DNA of 64,000 nt from Nocardioides marinus (GTDB lineage Bacteria; Actinomycetota; Actinomycetes; Propionibacteriales; Nocardioidaceae), in assembly GCF_013408145.1 (NCBI RefSeq), contig NZ_JACBZI010000001.1, forward strand, positions 1,843,501-1,907,500, read 5' to 3'. Below, piece by piece: positions 37,229 to 47,636 of the stretch (position 1 is its first letter; each line of letters begins with the position of its first letter). The position numbers and the translations under genes are program-made. Under the pieces are notes generated by a model. It was given only the letters and a program-made list of their open reading frames with translations. It did no database searches and was not told the origin of the DNA.

Positions 37229-37768
37229 TCAGGCGCGCGGGACGTGGTGGGCGCGGATGGTGCCGCCCTGCTCGTCGAGGTCGGCCCAGTCGCCGGTGAG
37301 GTCGAAGACGGTCATCGCGCTGGTCGGGTAGCCCATCACCAGCGCGTTGGACGCGTCCTCGTCCCCGTCGCCGTCGTCCAGGAGCTGGGCGAGGTAGCCC
37401 ATGGTCGGGTTGTGCCCGATCACCAGCAGCGCCAGCGCGTCCTCGGGCACCTCGCGCACGAGGTCCAGCGCCGTCTCCGGGCCGGCCTCGTAGAGGGTGT
37501 CGTTCTCGTCGGTCTCGATGGTGTCGGCGTCCCAGCCGGCCCCGTCGGCCACCGCGGCCCAGGTCTCCCGGGTGCGCAACGCGGACGAGACCAGCACGTG
37601 GTCGGGCACGAAGCCCTGCGCCACCAGCCACCGGCCGGCCAGGGCACCCTCCTCCACGCCACGGTCGGCGAGGTGCCGGTCGAAGTCGGAGGGGCCGTGC
37701 TGCTCGGCCTTGGCGTGACGCATCACGACGATCTGGCGCGGGGTGTCCTTGCGGGCAGTGTCGGGCAC
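37229..37768 (-). CDS. SixA-type histidine phosphatase
   Basis: A 179-residue phosphohistidine-phosphatase-like member of the phosphoglycerate-mutase superfamily. The active histidine is in VVMRHAKAEQ, the arginine in SSALRTRETW, and the second histidine in VIGHNPTMG. It resembles SixA, which removes phosphate from phosphohistidine; the target here is unknown. GTG start at 37768 has an imperfect -10 (AAGATT) 6 nt upstream. Confidence 0.88.
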   Translation of the reverse strand: MPDTARKDTPRQIVVMRHAKAEQHGPSDFDRHLADRGVEEGALAGRWLVAQGFVPDHVLVSSALRTRETWAAVADGAGWDADTIETDENDTLYEAGPETALDLVREVPEDALALLVIGHNPTMGYLAQLLDDGDGDEDASNALVMGYPTSAMTVFDLTGDWADLDEQGGTIRAHHVPRA

Positions 37769-37825
37769 GCGCCCAATCTTGCAGGCCGGGCGGGCCGGCT
37801 CAAGGCAGGGGTGGCTGGTCGGGCC

Positions 37826-38605
37826 TCAGGCGCCCATGGCGTGGAAGCCGCCGTCGACGTGCACGATCTCGCCGGTGGTGGCGGGGAAGAAGTCCGAGAG
37901 CAGGGCGCACACGGCCCTGGCCGTCGGCTCTTGGTCGGTGTTGTCCCAGCCCAGCGGGGCGCGCGTGGACCACATGTCCTCCAGGTCGGTGAAGCCGGGG
38001 ATCGCCTTGGCCGCGAGCGTGCGCAACGGGCCGGCGGAGACCAGGTTGACCCGGATGCCGTCGGGTCCCAGGTCGCGTGCGAGGTAGCGCGAGCAGGACT
38101 CCAGCCCGGCCTTCGCCACGCCCATCCAGTCGTAGGCCGGCCAGGCCACCGTGGCGTCGAAGGTCAGACCGACCACCGAACCGCCCTCGCCCATCAGCGG
38201 GCGGCAGGCGGTCGCCAGCGACTTCAGGGAGTACGCCGAGACCTGGACGGCCTGGGCGACGTCCTCCCACGGGCCATCGAGGAACTTCCCGCCCAGCAGC
38301 GTCTCCGGGTTGCCGTAGGCGATGGAGTGGACGACGCCGTCCAGGTGCGCGTCGGCGCCCAGGTGCTCGCGCACGAGGTCGGGCAACCGCTCGAGGTGCG
38401 CGGGGTCGGTGACGTCGAGCTCGAGGACCGCCGGCTCCACCGGCAGCCGCTTGGCGATGCGGCGGGTGATGCCCAGGGCACGCCCGAAGTTGGAGATGAG
38501 GACCGTGGCCCCCTGCTCCTGCGCGACCTTTGCGGTCGCGAACCCGATGGAGGAGTCCATCGTCACGCCCGCCACCAGGATCGTCTTGCCGTCGAGGATG
38601 CCCAT
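37826..38605 (-). CDS. fabI: Enoyl-[acyl-carrier-protein] reductase (NADH)
   Basis: Reduces the trans-2-enoyl-ACP in the last step of each fatty-acid elongation cycle. The 259-residue SDR protein has the InhA/FabI glycine motif in ILVAGVTMDSSIGFA, and the catalytic Tyr-x6-Lys as YDWMGVAKAGLES, rather than the YxxxK of ordinary SDRs. ATG at 38605 starts one base after the fabG stop, so the pair is one operon, as fabG1-inhA in mycobacteria. Confidence 0.95.
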   Translation of the reverse strand: MGILDGKTILVAGVTMDSSIGFATAKVAQEQGATVLISNFGRALGITRRIAKRLPVEPAVLELDVTDPAHLERLPDLVREHLGADAHLDGVVHSIAYGNPETLLGGKFLDGPWEDVAQAVQVSAYSLKSLATACRPLMGEGGSVVGLTFDATVAWPAYDWMGVAKAGLESCSRYLARDLGPDGIRVNLVSAGPLRTLAAKAIPGFTDLEDMWSTRAPLGWDNTDQEPTARAVCALLSDFFPATTGEIVHVDGGFHAMGA

Positions 38606-38606
38606 C

Positions 38607-39332
38607 TCAGTGCCCCATTCCCAGTCCACCGTCGACGGGGATCACGGCCCCGGTGACGTACGTCGCGCCGGGGCCGGTCAGCCACAGCACCGTGCTCGCG
38701 ACCTCCTCGCAGGTGCCGTACCGCTGGAGCGGCACCTGCGACTTGATCGTGTCCTTCTGCTCGTCGCTGAGCACCGCGGTCATGTCGGTCTCGATGAAGC
38801 CCGGCGCCACGACGTTCGCGGTGATCGACCGGGAGCCCAGCTCCCGGGCGATGGAGCGGGCCATGCCCACCAACCCGGCCTTGGAGGCGGCGTAGTTGAC
38901 CTGTCCGGCGGAGCCGAGCATCCCCACCACCGAGGAGATCAGGACGATCCGGCCTCGGCGCAGCCGCAGCATCCCCTTCGAGGCCCGCTTGGCGAGCCGG
39001 AAGGAGCCGGTGAGGTTGGTGTCGAGCACCGAGGACCAGTCGTCCTCGCTCATCCGCAGCAGCAGGGTGTCGGCGGTGATGCCGGCGTTGGCCACCAGGA
39101 CCTCGACCGGGCCGTGCGCGGCCTCGATCTGTGCGAAGGCCGCCTCGACCGCCTCGGGGTCGGTGACGTCGCAGCGCACTTCCAGAGCGCCCTCGGGCGC
39201 GCCGCCGCTGCGCGTGGTCACGGCGACCTTGTCACCCTGGGCGAGGAAGGCCTCGGCGATGGCACGGCCGATGCCGCGGTTGCCTCCGGTCACGAGGACC
39301 GAACGGGGCTCGGGAACTGGTACGTCGCTCAC
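38607..39332 (-). CDS. fabG: 3-oxoacyl-[acyl-carrier-protein] reductase
   Basis: Reduces beta-ketoacyl-ACP with NADPH. A 241-residue SDR: TGGNRGIGRAIAEAF cofactor loop, NAGIT, ISSVVGMLGSAGQVNYAASKAG catalytic region (the Tyr-x3-Lys is YAASK), and NVVAPGFIETDMT. GTG at 39332 lies 8 nt after TAGCGT. First gene of the fabG-fabI operon. Confidence 0.95.
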   Translation of the reverse strand: MSDVPVPEPRSVLVTGGNRGIGRAIAEAFLAQGDKVAVTTRSGGAPEGALEVRCDVTDPEAVEAAFAQIEAAHGPVEVLVANAGITADTLLLRMSEDDWSSVLDTNLTGSFRLAKRASKGMLRLRRGRIVLISSVVGMLGSAGQVNYAASKAGLVGMARSIARELGSRSITANVVAPGFIETDMTAVLSDEQKDTIKSQVPLQRYGTCEEVASTVLWLTGPGATYVTGAVIPVDGGLGMGH

Positions 39333-39340
39333 GCGGATCG

Positions 39341-39346
39341 ACGCTA
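39341..39346 (-). promoter_or_regulatory. -10 of fabG-fabI operon
   Basis: TAGCGT (minus strand), 8 nt before GTG. Confidence 0.5.
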
Positions 39347-39429
39347 GTGATTACCGAGGGGTACCCGAAATGAGCGTCCCAGCAGGCGTGCCCGAGCCTC
39401 GCCCGGGCACCCGTGGAGGGTGGTGGGGG

Positions 39430-39642
39430 TCAGTCGTCCTCGAGGCGGAAACCGATCTTCAGGCCCACCTGGAAGTGCTCGACGCTGCCGTCCTTGACCT
39501 GCCCGCGCACCTGGGTCATCTCGAACCAGTCGACGTGGCGCAGGGTCTGGGCGGCACGCTCGATCCCGTTGCGGATGGCCTGGTCGATCCCGTCCGGGGA
39601 CGTGCCGACGATCTCGGTGATGCGGTAGGTGCGGTTCGTCAC
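39430..39642 (-). CDS. Dodecin
   Basis: A 70-residue flavin/CoA-binding small protein that assembles as a hollow dodecamer. Family pattern: YRITEIVGTSPDGIDQAI, RTLRHVDWFE-like region QTLRHVDWFEMTQVRG (the Trp stacks on flavin), then VEHFQVGLKIGFRLED. GTG at 39642 is 6 nt after TAGGGT. Confidence 0.95.
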   Translation of the reverse strand: MTNRTYRITEIVGTSPDGIDQAIRNGIERAAQTLRHVDWFEMTQVRGQVKDGSVEHFQVGLKIGFRLEDD

Positions 39643-39648
39643 GGGCCG

Positions 39649-39654
39649 ACCCTA
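39649..39654 (-). promoter_or_regulatory. -10 of dodecin gene
   Basis: TAGGGT (minus strand), 6 nt before GTG at 39642. Confidence 0.55.
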
Positions 39655-39709
39655 CTCCCGCGCGAGCCAGCTCACCCGCCGAGCCCTCCGGTCCTCACCG
39701 ACCCCCACG

Positions 39710-39715
39710 TAGGAT
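39710..39715 (+). promoter_or_regulatory. -10 of the DUF3099 gene
   Basis: TAGGAT, 6 nt before ATG at 39722. Confidence 0.55.
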
Positions 39716-39721
39716 CGAGCC

Positions 39722-40066
39722 ATGGCACGCCAGCGCGGCGACCGCGAGGACGCGGTCCGGATCACCTCGGCGGCGCCCAGCCCGGCCGAGGACCTCCGCC
39801 GGCGCCAGCGTCGCTACCTGCTCTCGATGAGCCTGCGTTCGGCCTGCTTCGTCGGTGCCGTGATCGCCGGGCTGGCCGGGGTCGACTGGCTGTGGCCCAT
39901 CCTCATCGCCGGGGCGCTGGTCCTGCCCTACATCGCGGTCGTGCTCGCCAACGTGCAGGCCGCCCGCATGGAGGACTACGACCTCCGCGACGCCACCTTC
40001 ACCCACCGGGCCCTCGGCGGCTCGGACTCCCCCCAGCGCCCCCTCGGCGCGTCCTCGGAGCGCTGA
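39722..40066 (+). CDS. DUF3099 membrane protein
   Basis: A 114-residue protein: a basic cytoplasmic start (VRITSAAPSPAEDLRRRQRR), two transmembrane helices (SACFVGAVIAGLAGVDWLW and LIAGALVLPYIAVVLANVQAA), then a Ser/Pro-rich tail. This is the DUF3099 pattern restricted to actinobacteria; function is unknown. The next gene starts right after its TGA. Confidence 0.88.
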   Translation: MARQRGDREDAVRITSAAPSPAEDLRRRQRRYLLSMSLRSACFVGAVIAGLAGVDWLWPILIAGALVLPYIAVVLANVQAARMEDYDLRDATFTHRALGGSDSPQRPLGASSER

Positions 40067-40288
40067 GTGGGCGCCCTGGACGAGCCGGACCTCTGCTCCG
40101 GCAAGGGCTGTCGCGCGGCGGCCACGCACGCGCTGCTGTGGAACAACCCCAAGATCCACACGCCCGAGCGTCGCAAGGCGTGGCTCGCCTGCCCCGACCA
40201 CCTCGAGTCCCTGCGGTCGTTCCTGGGGTCCCGCGGTTTCATCCGCGACGTCGTGGAGCACGAGAAGGGCGCCGACCACACCGTCTGA
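40067..40288 (+). CDS. Small Cys/His protein coupled to DUF3099
   Basis: A 73-residue protein starting with GTG immediately after the DUF3099 stop. It has Cys10 and Cys15 in LCSGKGCRAAA, and CPDH at 42-45, which together could bind zinc. TERRKAW-like PERRKAWLACPDH is the distinctive segment. Similar small proteins are often mislabelled acetone carboxylase in databases; nothing here supports that. Function unknown. Confidence 0.75.
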   Translation: MGALDEPDLCSGKGCRAAATHALLWNNPKIHTPERRKAWLACPDHLESLRSFLGSRGFIRDVVEHEKGADHTV

Positions 40289-40324
40289 GCGCCCTCGGGT
40301 GCTTCGCCTCGACCTGCTTCGTCC

Positions 40325-40360
40325 GCCGAGCCGGCGTATCAATACGCCGGTTCGACCCGC
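40325..40360. repeat. Solitary copy of the 43-bp palindromic element
   Basis: GCCGAGCCGGCG, loop TATCAATA, CGCCGGTTCGACC. It differs from the array copies at 2 positions in the arm and loop. It lies between the small Cys/His gene and moaA, which converge, and may terminate both. Confidence 0.8.
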
Positions 40361-40382
40361 GCTGAGGTCGGTCGGGTGCGGC

Positions 40383-41381
40383 TCAGCCGCCGATGGCCGA
40401 CATCGGCCGGGTGGGTTGGAGGAACGTCTCGTCGTCGATGCCGTGACCGGCGGCCTTGCCGCGCATGGCCACGACCCAGCGGTCGGCGAGCTCCTCGTCG
40501 GTGGCGCCCGCGCGCATGGCGGTGCGCAGATCGGACTCCTCCCGGGCGAACAGGCAGTTGCGCACCTGGCCGTCCGCGGTCAGCCGGACCCGGTCGCAGT
40601 CGCCGCAGAAGGGCCGGGTCACCGAGGCGATGACTCCGACCGTGCCGGGTCCGCCGTCGACGGTGAACAGCTCAGCGGGGGCGCTGCCCCGGGGCTCGGC
40701 CGCCGGCGTGAGCACGAACTCACGCTCCAGCAGCGCGAAGATCTCGTCGGCGGTGACCATGGCCTCGCGGTGCCAGCCGTGCTGGGCGTCCAGCGGCATC
40801 TGCTCGATGAAGCGCAGGTGGTAGTCGTGCTCGAGGCACCAGCGCAGCAGCTCGCCGGCCTGGTCGTCGTTGACGCCCCGCAGGAGCACGGCGTTGACCT
40901 TGACCGGCCCCAGCCCGGCGGCCTGGGCGGCCGCGAGACCGTCGACGACGTCGGAGAGGCGGTCACGCCGGGTGATGGTGTGGAAGGTGTCGGCACGCAC
41001 CGTGTCGAGGCTGACGTTGACCCGGTCCAGCCCAGCCTCGGCCAGCGCCGTGGCCGTCTTCGCCAGGCCGAGCGCGTTGGTGGTCGCGGAGAGGTTGAGG
41101 TGCTCGCCGAGCTCCCGGGTGCGGCGTACGACGTCGACCAGGCCGCGCCGCACGAGCGGCTCTCCCCCGGTGAAGCGCACCTCGTCGACCCCGAGGTGCT
41201 CCACTGCGATGCCGATCAGCCGGACGACCTCGTCGTCGGTGAGCACCTGCTCGCTCGGCAGCCAGTCCAGGCCCTCGGCGGGCATGCAGTAGCTGCAGCG
41301 CAGGTTGCACCGGTCCGTCAGCGAGACCCGCAGGTCCGTCGCGACGCGACCGAAGCGGTCGGCGAGGGGGCGGGTGACCAT
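40383..41381 (-). CDS. moaA: GTP 3',8-cyclase (molybdenum cofactor step 1)
   Basis: A radical-SAM enzyme that starts molybdopterin synthesis from GTP. The 332-residue protein has the SAM cluster site DRCNLRCSYC, FTGGEPL, the second cluster site FCGDCDRVRL with a later Cys in VRNCLF, and the functional C-terminal double glycine (SAIGG). Its Fe-S clusters make it a client of suf. ATG at 41381 lies 7 nt after TATGCT; ATG at 41393 overlaps that -10. Confidence 0.95.
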   Translation of the reverse strand: MVTRPLADRFGRVATDLRVSLTDRCNLRCSYCMPAEGLDWLPSEQVLTDDEVVRLIGIAVEHLGVDEVRFTGGEPLVRRGLVDVVRRTRELGEHLNLSATTNALGLAKTATALAEAGLDRVNVSLDTVRADTFHTITRRDRLSDVVDGLAAAQAAGLGPVKVNAVLLRGVNDDQAGELLRWCLEHDYHLRFIEQMPLDAQHGWHREAMVTADEIFALLEREFVLTPAAEPRGSAPAELFTVDGGPGTVGVIASVTRPFCGDCDRVRLTADGQVRNCLFAREESDLRTAMRAGATDEELADRWVVAMRGKAAGHGIDDETFLQPTRPMSAIGG

Positions 41382-41388
41382 GGTCGCA

Positions 41389-41394
41389 AGCATA
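41389..41394 (-). promoter_or_regulatory. -10 of moaA
   Basis: TATGCT (minus strand), 7 nt before ATG at 41381. Confidence 0.45.
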
Positions 41395-41426
41395 CGGCCG
41401 GTGCCTGAGCGTTCCCGGGGGCTCGC

Positions 41427-41432
41427 TAGCCT
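41427..41432 (+). promoter_or_regulatory. -10 of SURF1 gene
   Basis: TAGCCT, 6 nt before GTG at 41439; divergent from moaA. Confidence 0.55.
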
Positions 41433-41438
41433 CGGGAC

Positions 41439-42224
41439 GTGCGTTCGTTCGGCTTCCTGCTGTCGCGGCGGTGGCTGCTCTTCGCCCTCGCCGTCGCACT
41501 GCTGTCCTGGGGCGCCTGGTGGCTGGGCGAGTGGCAGTTCGACCGGCTCGAGCAGCGCAAGGACGACAACGCGATCATCCGCGCCAACGAGACCCAGGAT
41601 CCGGCGGCCGTCGAGGACGTCCTGGCTCCGGGCCGGGAGGTCCGCGAGGAGGACGAGTGGCGGGTGGTCACCGCCACCGGCGAGTACGCCGTCGAGGACA
41701 CCGTCATCGTCCGCTACCGCACCCGCGAGGGCATCGCCGGCGTCGACGTGGTCGTGCCGCTCGTGACGGACTCCGGCACGTCGCTGCTCGTCGACCGCGG
41801 CTGGCTGCGCACGCCGAACGCCGGCACCGCCGAGCCCGACGACGTGCCGGACCCGCCCGCGGGGACCGTGACGGTCTCCGGCTACGTCCGCGCGGACGGC
41901 AGCGGCGACAGCACCACCGTGAGCGACCGCTCCACCCGTGCGATCGACAGCGACAGGGTCGGGGCGGCCCTTGACCGGGAGGTCTACGGCGGGTTCGTCG
42001 AGCTGCGCTCGGAGGACCCCGCCCCGGCCACGGCCCTGGAGCCCGTCGAGCTGCCCGAGCTCGACAACGGGCCGCACTTCTTCTACGGCCTGCAGTGGTG
42101 GTTCTTCGGCGTGCTGGCCGTCTTCGGCTTCGGCTACCTCGCCTACGACGAGCGCCGCCGCGGGCCCCGTGGCCAGCGCCCGCGGCGTACCGACCGCGCG
42201 CCGCAGGCCACGGCCGCCCCCTGA
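41439..42224 (+). CDS. SURF1 family cytochrome oxidase assembly protein
   Basis: A 261-residue membrane protein for heme insertion into cytochrome c oxidase. Build: N-terminal helix (WLLFALAVALLSWGAWWLGEWQFDRLE), a large external domain (TGEYAVEDTVIVRYRTREG, LLVDRGWL), and a second helix near the end (FYGLQWWFFGVLAVFGFGYLAY) followed by a basic tail. The conserved GEWQ and DRGW motifs fit the family. Works with ctaA/ctaB encoded 20 kb away. Confidence 0.92.
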   Translation: MRSFGFLLSRRWLLFALAVALLSWGAWWLGEWQFDRLEQRKDDNAIIRANETQDPAAVEDVLAPGREVREEDEWRVVTATGEYAVEDTVIVRYRTREGIAGVDVVVPLVTDSGTSLLVDRGWLRTPNAGTAEPDDVPDPPAGTVTVSGYVRADGSGDSTTVSDRSTRAIDSDRVGAALDREVYGGFVELRSEDPAPATALEPVELPELDNGPHFFYGLQWWFFGVLAVFGFGYLAYDERRRGPRGQRPRRTDRAPQATAAP

Positions 42225-42237
42225 GCGCCGGTCAGGG
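42219..42237. terminator. Convergent hairpin formed by both stop codons
   Basis: CCCTGA (SURF1 end) pairs with TCAGGG (ABC exporter end), with a 7-nt loop that is the entire intergenic gap. Confidence 0.45.
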
Positions 42238-44118
42238 CAGGGCGTCGGTGGTGTCGTCGAGGAACTGGGTGCGGTGCAGGTCGGCGTACAGCCCCCCGCG
42301 GGCCAGCAGCTCGGCGTGCGTGCCCCGCTCGGTGATGCTCCCGTCCTCCAGGACCAGGATCAGGTCGGCGTTGCGGACCGTCGAGAGCCGGTGGGCGATG
42401 ACCAGCGAGGTACGCCCCTGCAGGGCTGCGTCGAGCGCGCGCTGCACCGCGGCCTCGGACTCCGAGTCCAGGTGGGCCGTGGCCTCGTCGAGCACCACGA
42501 TGCTCGGCGACTTCAGCAGCAGCCGGGCGATCGCCAGGCGCTGACGCTCACCGCCGGAGAGCCGGTAGCCCCGGTCCCCCACCACAGTGTCCAGCCCCTC
42601 GGGCAACCGGCGCACGAGCGCGGCGACCTGCGCGGCCTCCAGGGCATGCCAGATCTCGGTGTCGTCGGCACCGGGCCGCGCGTAGAGCATGTTGGCGCGG
42701 ATGGTGTCGTGGAACATGTGCGCGTCCTGCGTCACGTAGCCCACGACGTCCTCGAGCGACTGCAGCGTCACGTCGCGGACGTCGACGCCGCCGACCCGCA
42801 CAGCGCCGCCGGTGACGTCGTAGAGCCGTGCCACGAGGTGGGTGATCGTCGTCTTGCCGGCTCCGGAGGGCCCGACCAGTGCCACCATCTGCCCCGGCTC
42901 GGCGCTGAAGGAGACATCGCGCAGGACCGGACCGCTCGGGCTGGAGACGTCGGGCCGCTGGACGCCCTCCAAGGAGGGCAGCGAGACCTCGTCCGCACCG
43001 GGATAGGTGAAGTCGACGCCGTCGAGCTCGAGCCGGCCGGCGGTGCGCGGCAGCTCGACGGCACCGTCCTTCTCCTGCACCAGCGACGGCAGGTCGAGCA
43101 CCTCGAAGACCCGCTCGAAGCTCACGAGCGCGGTCATCACGTCGATGCGCACGTTGGAGAGCCCCTGCAGCGGCCCGAGGAGCCGCAGCAGCAGCGTCGC
43201 GAGCGCCAGCAGGGTGCCGACCGAGAGAGTGCCGGAGATGGCGAGCTGTCCGCCGACGCCGTACACGAGCGCGGTGGCGAGCGCGGGGACCGCCAGCATG
43301 GCCGCCCCGAAGACGCGCGTGGTGAGGGTGATGCGAATGCCGAGGTCGCGCACGCGGGCGGCCTTGGTCGCGAAGGAGCCGTCCTCCTCGTCGCGACGGC
43401 CGAAGAGCTTCAGCAGCAGCGCGCCACCCACGTTGAAGCGCTCGGTCATCATCGTGGCCAGGTCGGCGTTGCCGTCCATCTGCTGGCGCGTCAGGCCCGC
43501 GAGGCGGGTGCTGACCCACTTCGAGGCGATCATCAGCAGCGGGAAGAGGCCCAGGCACAGCAGGGTGACCCGCCAGCTCAGCGCCAGCATGGTGATGCCG
43601 ACGACCAGCACCGCCACCGCGTTCGAGACGGTGGTGGCCAGCGTGCTGGTGAACGCGCGCTGGGCGCCGATGACGTCGTTGTTGAGGCGACTCACCAGCG
43701 CACCGGTCTGGGTGCGGGTGAAGAAGGCCATCGACTGGCGCTGCACGTGCCCGAAGACCTGGGTGCGCAGGTCGTAGATCAAACCCTCGCCGATCCGTGC
43801 GGACAGCCAGGCCAGCAGGATGCTCATCACGGCGGTGAACACCGCCAGCCCGGCCATCGCCAGGGCCAGCCAGCCGACCAGCGAGCGGTCCCCGTCGAGG
43901 ATCCCGTCGTCGACGATGCGTTGGATCAACAGGGGTGAGGCGACCACCAGGCTGGCGTCGAGGACGGTGAGGACCAAGAAGACCGAGATCGTCCGGCGGT
44001 GGGGTACGGCGAAGCCGAGGACGCGCCGGAGGGTCGCCCGGCCCACGCGGCGGTCGAGCGCGCTGCGGTCCGAGCGCAGGTGGCGCCAGGCGGCACCGGC
44101 GTTCATCATCCCCGACAC
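42232..44118 (-). CDS. ABC exporter, fused permease and ATPase
   Basis: A 628-residue half-transporter. Six transmembrane helices occupy about residues 35-320 (for example ISVFLVLTVLDASLVVASPLLI). The ATPase has Walker A VGPSGAGKTT, signature LSGGERQRLA and Walker B IVVLDEATAHLD, and it can form a homodimer. Substrate (drug, lipid or peptide) is unknown. GTG at 44118 has AGGAGG just upstream. Confidence 0.93.
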   Translation of the reverse strand: MSGMMNAGAAWRHLRSDRSALDRRVGRATLRRVLGFAVPHRRTISVFLVLTVLDASLVVASPLLIQRIVDDGILDGDRSLVGWLALAMAGLAVFTAVMSILLAWLSARIGEGLIYDLRTQVFGHVQRQSMAFFTRTQTGALVSRLNNDVIGAQRAFTSTLATTVSNAVAVLVVGITMLALSWRVTLLCLGLFPLLMIASKWVSTRLAGLTRQQMDGNADLATMMTERFNVGGALLLKLFGRRDEEDGSFATKAARVRDLGIRITLTTRVFGAAMLAVPALATALVYGVGGQLAISGTLSVGTLLALATLLLRLLGPLQGLSNVRIDVMTALVSFERVFEVLDLPSLVQEKDGAVELPRTAGRLELDGVDFTYPGADEVSLPSLEGVQRPDVSSPSGPVLRDVSFSAEPGQMVALVGPSGAGKTTITHLVARLYDVTGGAVRVGGVDVRDVTLQSLEDVVGYVTQDAHMFHDTIRANMLYARPGADDTEIWHALEAAQVAALVRRLPEGLDTVVGDRGYRLSGGERQRLAIARLLLKSPSIVVLDEATAHLDSESEAAVQRALDAALQGRTSLVIAHRLSTVRNADLILVLEDGSITERGTHAELLARGGLYADLHRTQFLDDTTDALP

Positions 44119-44169
44119 GTGTCCTCCTGGTGCTGCTCGGCGTGCCGGCGGGTCATGGGTGCCCCCGGC

Positions 44170-44982
44170 TCAGCCCTGGGCGAGGGCGCGGAAGCGCCGG
44201 CCCTGGGCCTCGCGCTCGAGACGACGCTGCTCCTCCAGCGGCACGGCGGCCGCCGACAGCATCAGTGCCTTGGTCTCACGGACCGCGCCGGGCGCCGCCG
44301 AGGTCAGTGCCTGCACCAGGCCCGCGACGGTCTCGTCGAGCGCGTCGGTGGGCACCACCTCGAGCGCCAGCCCGATCCGCAGGGCCTCCGCCGCGCCGAC
44401 CATCCTGGCCGACACGCAGATCTCGAGTGCTCGTGCGTACCCAACCGCCTCGACCAGCGGCTTTGTTCCCGTGAGGTCCGGGACGAGGCCGAGCGCGGAC
44501 TCCTTCATGCACAGCTGGGCGTCCTCGGCCAGCACCCGCAGGTCGCAGGAGAGGGCGAGCTGGAAGCCCGCTCCCACGGCGTAGCCGCGGACCGCCGCGA
44601 CCGACAGGATGCGCGGGTCGCGCAGCCAGGTGAAACCCCGCTGGTAGTCGTCGATGACCGCCGACATCGCGGCGTCGTCGAGCGCGAGCAGCTCGGCGAC
44701 GGTCTCGACGCCCTCGCCGGCGCCCGCCGGGTCGAGCATGGCGCGGTCGAGGCCGGCGGAGAAGGTGCTGCCGGCACCACGCACCACGACCACGCGCACC
44801 GTCTCGTCGGCGAGCAGCGCCTCCCCCACGGCGGCGAGCATCCGCCACATCGTCGGGGTCTGGGCGTTGCGCACCTCGGGCCGGTCCAGCACCAGCGTGG
44901 CCACCGGTCCCTCCACGGAGAGGCCGAGCCCGGCCGCGGCCAGCTCCCGGTCGTCGGGACGGGTCACGGCGCCAGAGGTCAT
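44170..44982 (-). CDS. Enoyl-CoA hydratase/isomerase family protein
   Basis: A 270-residue crotonase-fold enzyme. Oxyanion-hole segments are AGSTFSAGLDRAML and GYAVGAGFQLALSCDLRV. The usual first catalytic Glu position lies in the latter half of MKESALGLVPDLTGT; which residues act cannot be settled here. Substrate unknown. The ABC exporter gene starts 51 bp downstream and may be read through. ATG is 6 nt after TAGACT. Confidence 0.92.
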   Translation of the reverse strand: MTSGAVTRPDDRELAAAGLGLSVEGPVATLVLDRPEVRNAQTPTMWRMLAAVGEALLADETVRVVVVRGAGSTFSAGLDRAMLDPAGAGEGVETVAELLALDDAAMSAVIDDYQRGFTWLRDPRILSVAAVRGYAVGAGFQLALSCDLRVLAEDAQLCMKESALGLVPDLTGTKPLVEAVGYARALEICVSARMVGAAEALRIGLALEVVPTDALDETVAGLVQALTSAAPGAVRETKALMLSAAAVPLEEQRRLEREAQGRRFRALAQG

Positions 44983-44988
44983 GGCGGG

Positions 44989-44994
44989 AGTCTA
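44989..44994 (-). promoter_or_regulatory. -10 of the enoyl-CoA hydratase gene
   Basis: TAGACT (minus strand), 6 nt before ATG at 44982. Confidence 0.55.
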
Positions 44995-45041
44995 GGAACC
45001 CCCTGGGTGGTGCCGGGGCACCGGTCGGCCGGAGCGGTGGC

Positions 45042-46640
<1,599 letters not shown>

Positions 46641-46649
46641 GGTGGTGCG

Positions 46650-46655
46650 ATTCTA
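46650..46655 (-). promoter_or_regulatory. -10 of ABC-F gene
   Basis: TAGAAT (minus strand), 9 nt before ATG at 46640. Confidence 0.4.
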
Positions 46656-46715
46656 GGCTCGCGGCAGGGTCACGAGCGATTCGTCGGCCGGTTCCACGAC
46701 GCCCCAGGAGGCACT

Positions 46716-47624
46716 GTGCGGTTCAACCCCAAGGCTCGGCTGGACACCGGTCGCACCCGCCACGCCGGTGGGGGCGGCGGTGGGGGCGGCTCCCTCGGCC
46801 GCGGCGGCTCGCTGGGCCGCGGCGGGCTTCCCGGAGGCACGCTCGGCGGCGGCTCGATCGGGGCCGTGATCGTGGCGGTGGTGATCTTCGCGGCCGTCTC
46901 CTACTTCGGCGGCGGGTCGTCGCCGTCGTACGACACCGACAGGTACGCCGCGTGCGAGTCCGGCGCCGACGCGAACTCCTCGGCCGACTGCACCCGGGTC
47001 GGGGTGGAGAACTCCCTGCACGACTACTGGACCGACGAGCTGGGCTCGCGCTACCGCCCGGTCTCGGCGCTGACGACGTTCGAGGGCTCGGTGTCCACCC
47101 GGTGCGGCAACGCGACCTCGGACGTCGGGCCGTTCTACTGCCCCGTGGACGAGGGCATCTACCTCGACTCGGGCTTCTTCGACTCCGTCCTCGAGCAGCA
47201 GCTGGGCGGACCCGACGGGGGGTTCGTGGAGGCCTACGTGCTGGCCCACGAGTACGGCCACCACGTCCAGAACGTGCTCGGCTACATGTCCCGGGTGCGC
47301 ACCCAGCAGGGGCCGACGTCGGACGCGGTGCGCCTGGAGCTCCAGGCCGACTGCCTGGCCGGCATGTGGACCCGCTCCGCCACGCGCACCGAGGACGCCT
47401 CGGGCCAGGTGCTCATCAGCGAGCTCACCGACGAGGACATCCGGCTCGCGCTCGAGGCGGCCTCGGCCGTCGGCGACGACCGCATCCAGCAGCGCACCCA
47501 GGGCCAGGTCACCGAGGAGTCCTGGACCCACGGGTCGGCCGAGCAGCGGATGCGGTGGTTCCGCGTCGGCCTGGAGCGCGGCACGCTGGACGCCTGCGAC
47601 ACCTTCGCCGCGTCGCGGTTGTAG
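46716..47624 (+). CDS. ypfJ: YpfJ/KPN_02809-type neutral zinc metallopeptidase
   Basis: A 302-residue membrane-anchored protease-like protein. Build: a short polar start, a glycine tract with repeated SLGRGG units, one transmembrane helix (GAVIVAVVIFAAVSYFGGG), then an external domain with the HExxH site AHEYGHHVQN and the third-ligand region LELQADCLAG. Cysteine pairs suggest disulfides outside the cell. GTG at 46716 has AGGAGG 4 nt upstream. Confidence 0.92.
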   Translation: MRFNPKARLDTGRTRHAGGGGGGGGSLGRGGSLGRGGLPGGTLGGGSIGAVIVAVVIFAAVSYFGGGSSPSYDTDRYAACESGADANSSADCTRVGVENSLHDYWTDELGSRYRPVSALTTFEGSVSTRCGNATSDVGPFYCPVDEGIYLDSGFFDSVLEQQLGGPDGGFVEAYVLAHEYGHHVQNVLGYMSRVRTQQGPTSDAVRLELQADCLAGMWTRSATRTEDASGQVLISELTDEDIRLALEAASAVGDDRIQQRTQGQVTEESWTHGSAEQRMRWFRVGLERGTLDACDTFAASRL

Positions 47625-47636
47625 CGCGGGCGCCCG

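Noticed and set aside
37071..37331. ORFs reading RRLDPSHSP through the repeat array
   Set aside because: They are translations of the 43-bp palindromic units and vanish outside the array.
40067..40288. Acetone carboxylase label for the small Cys/His protein
   Set aside because: 73 residues with no similarity to any carboxylase subunit can be seen; this label seems to spread by annotation transfer.
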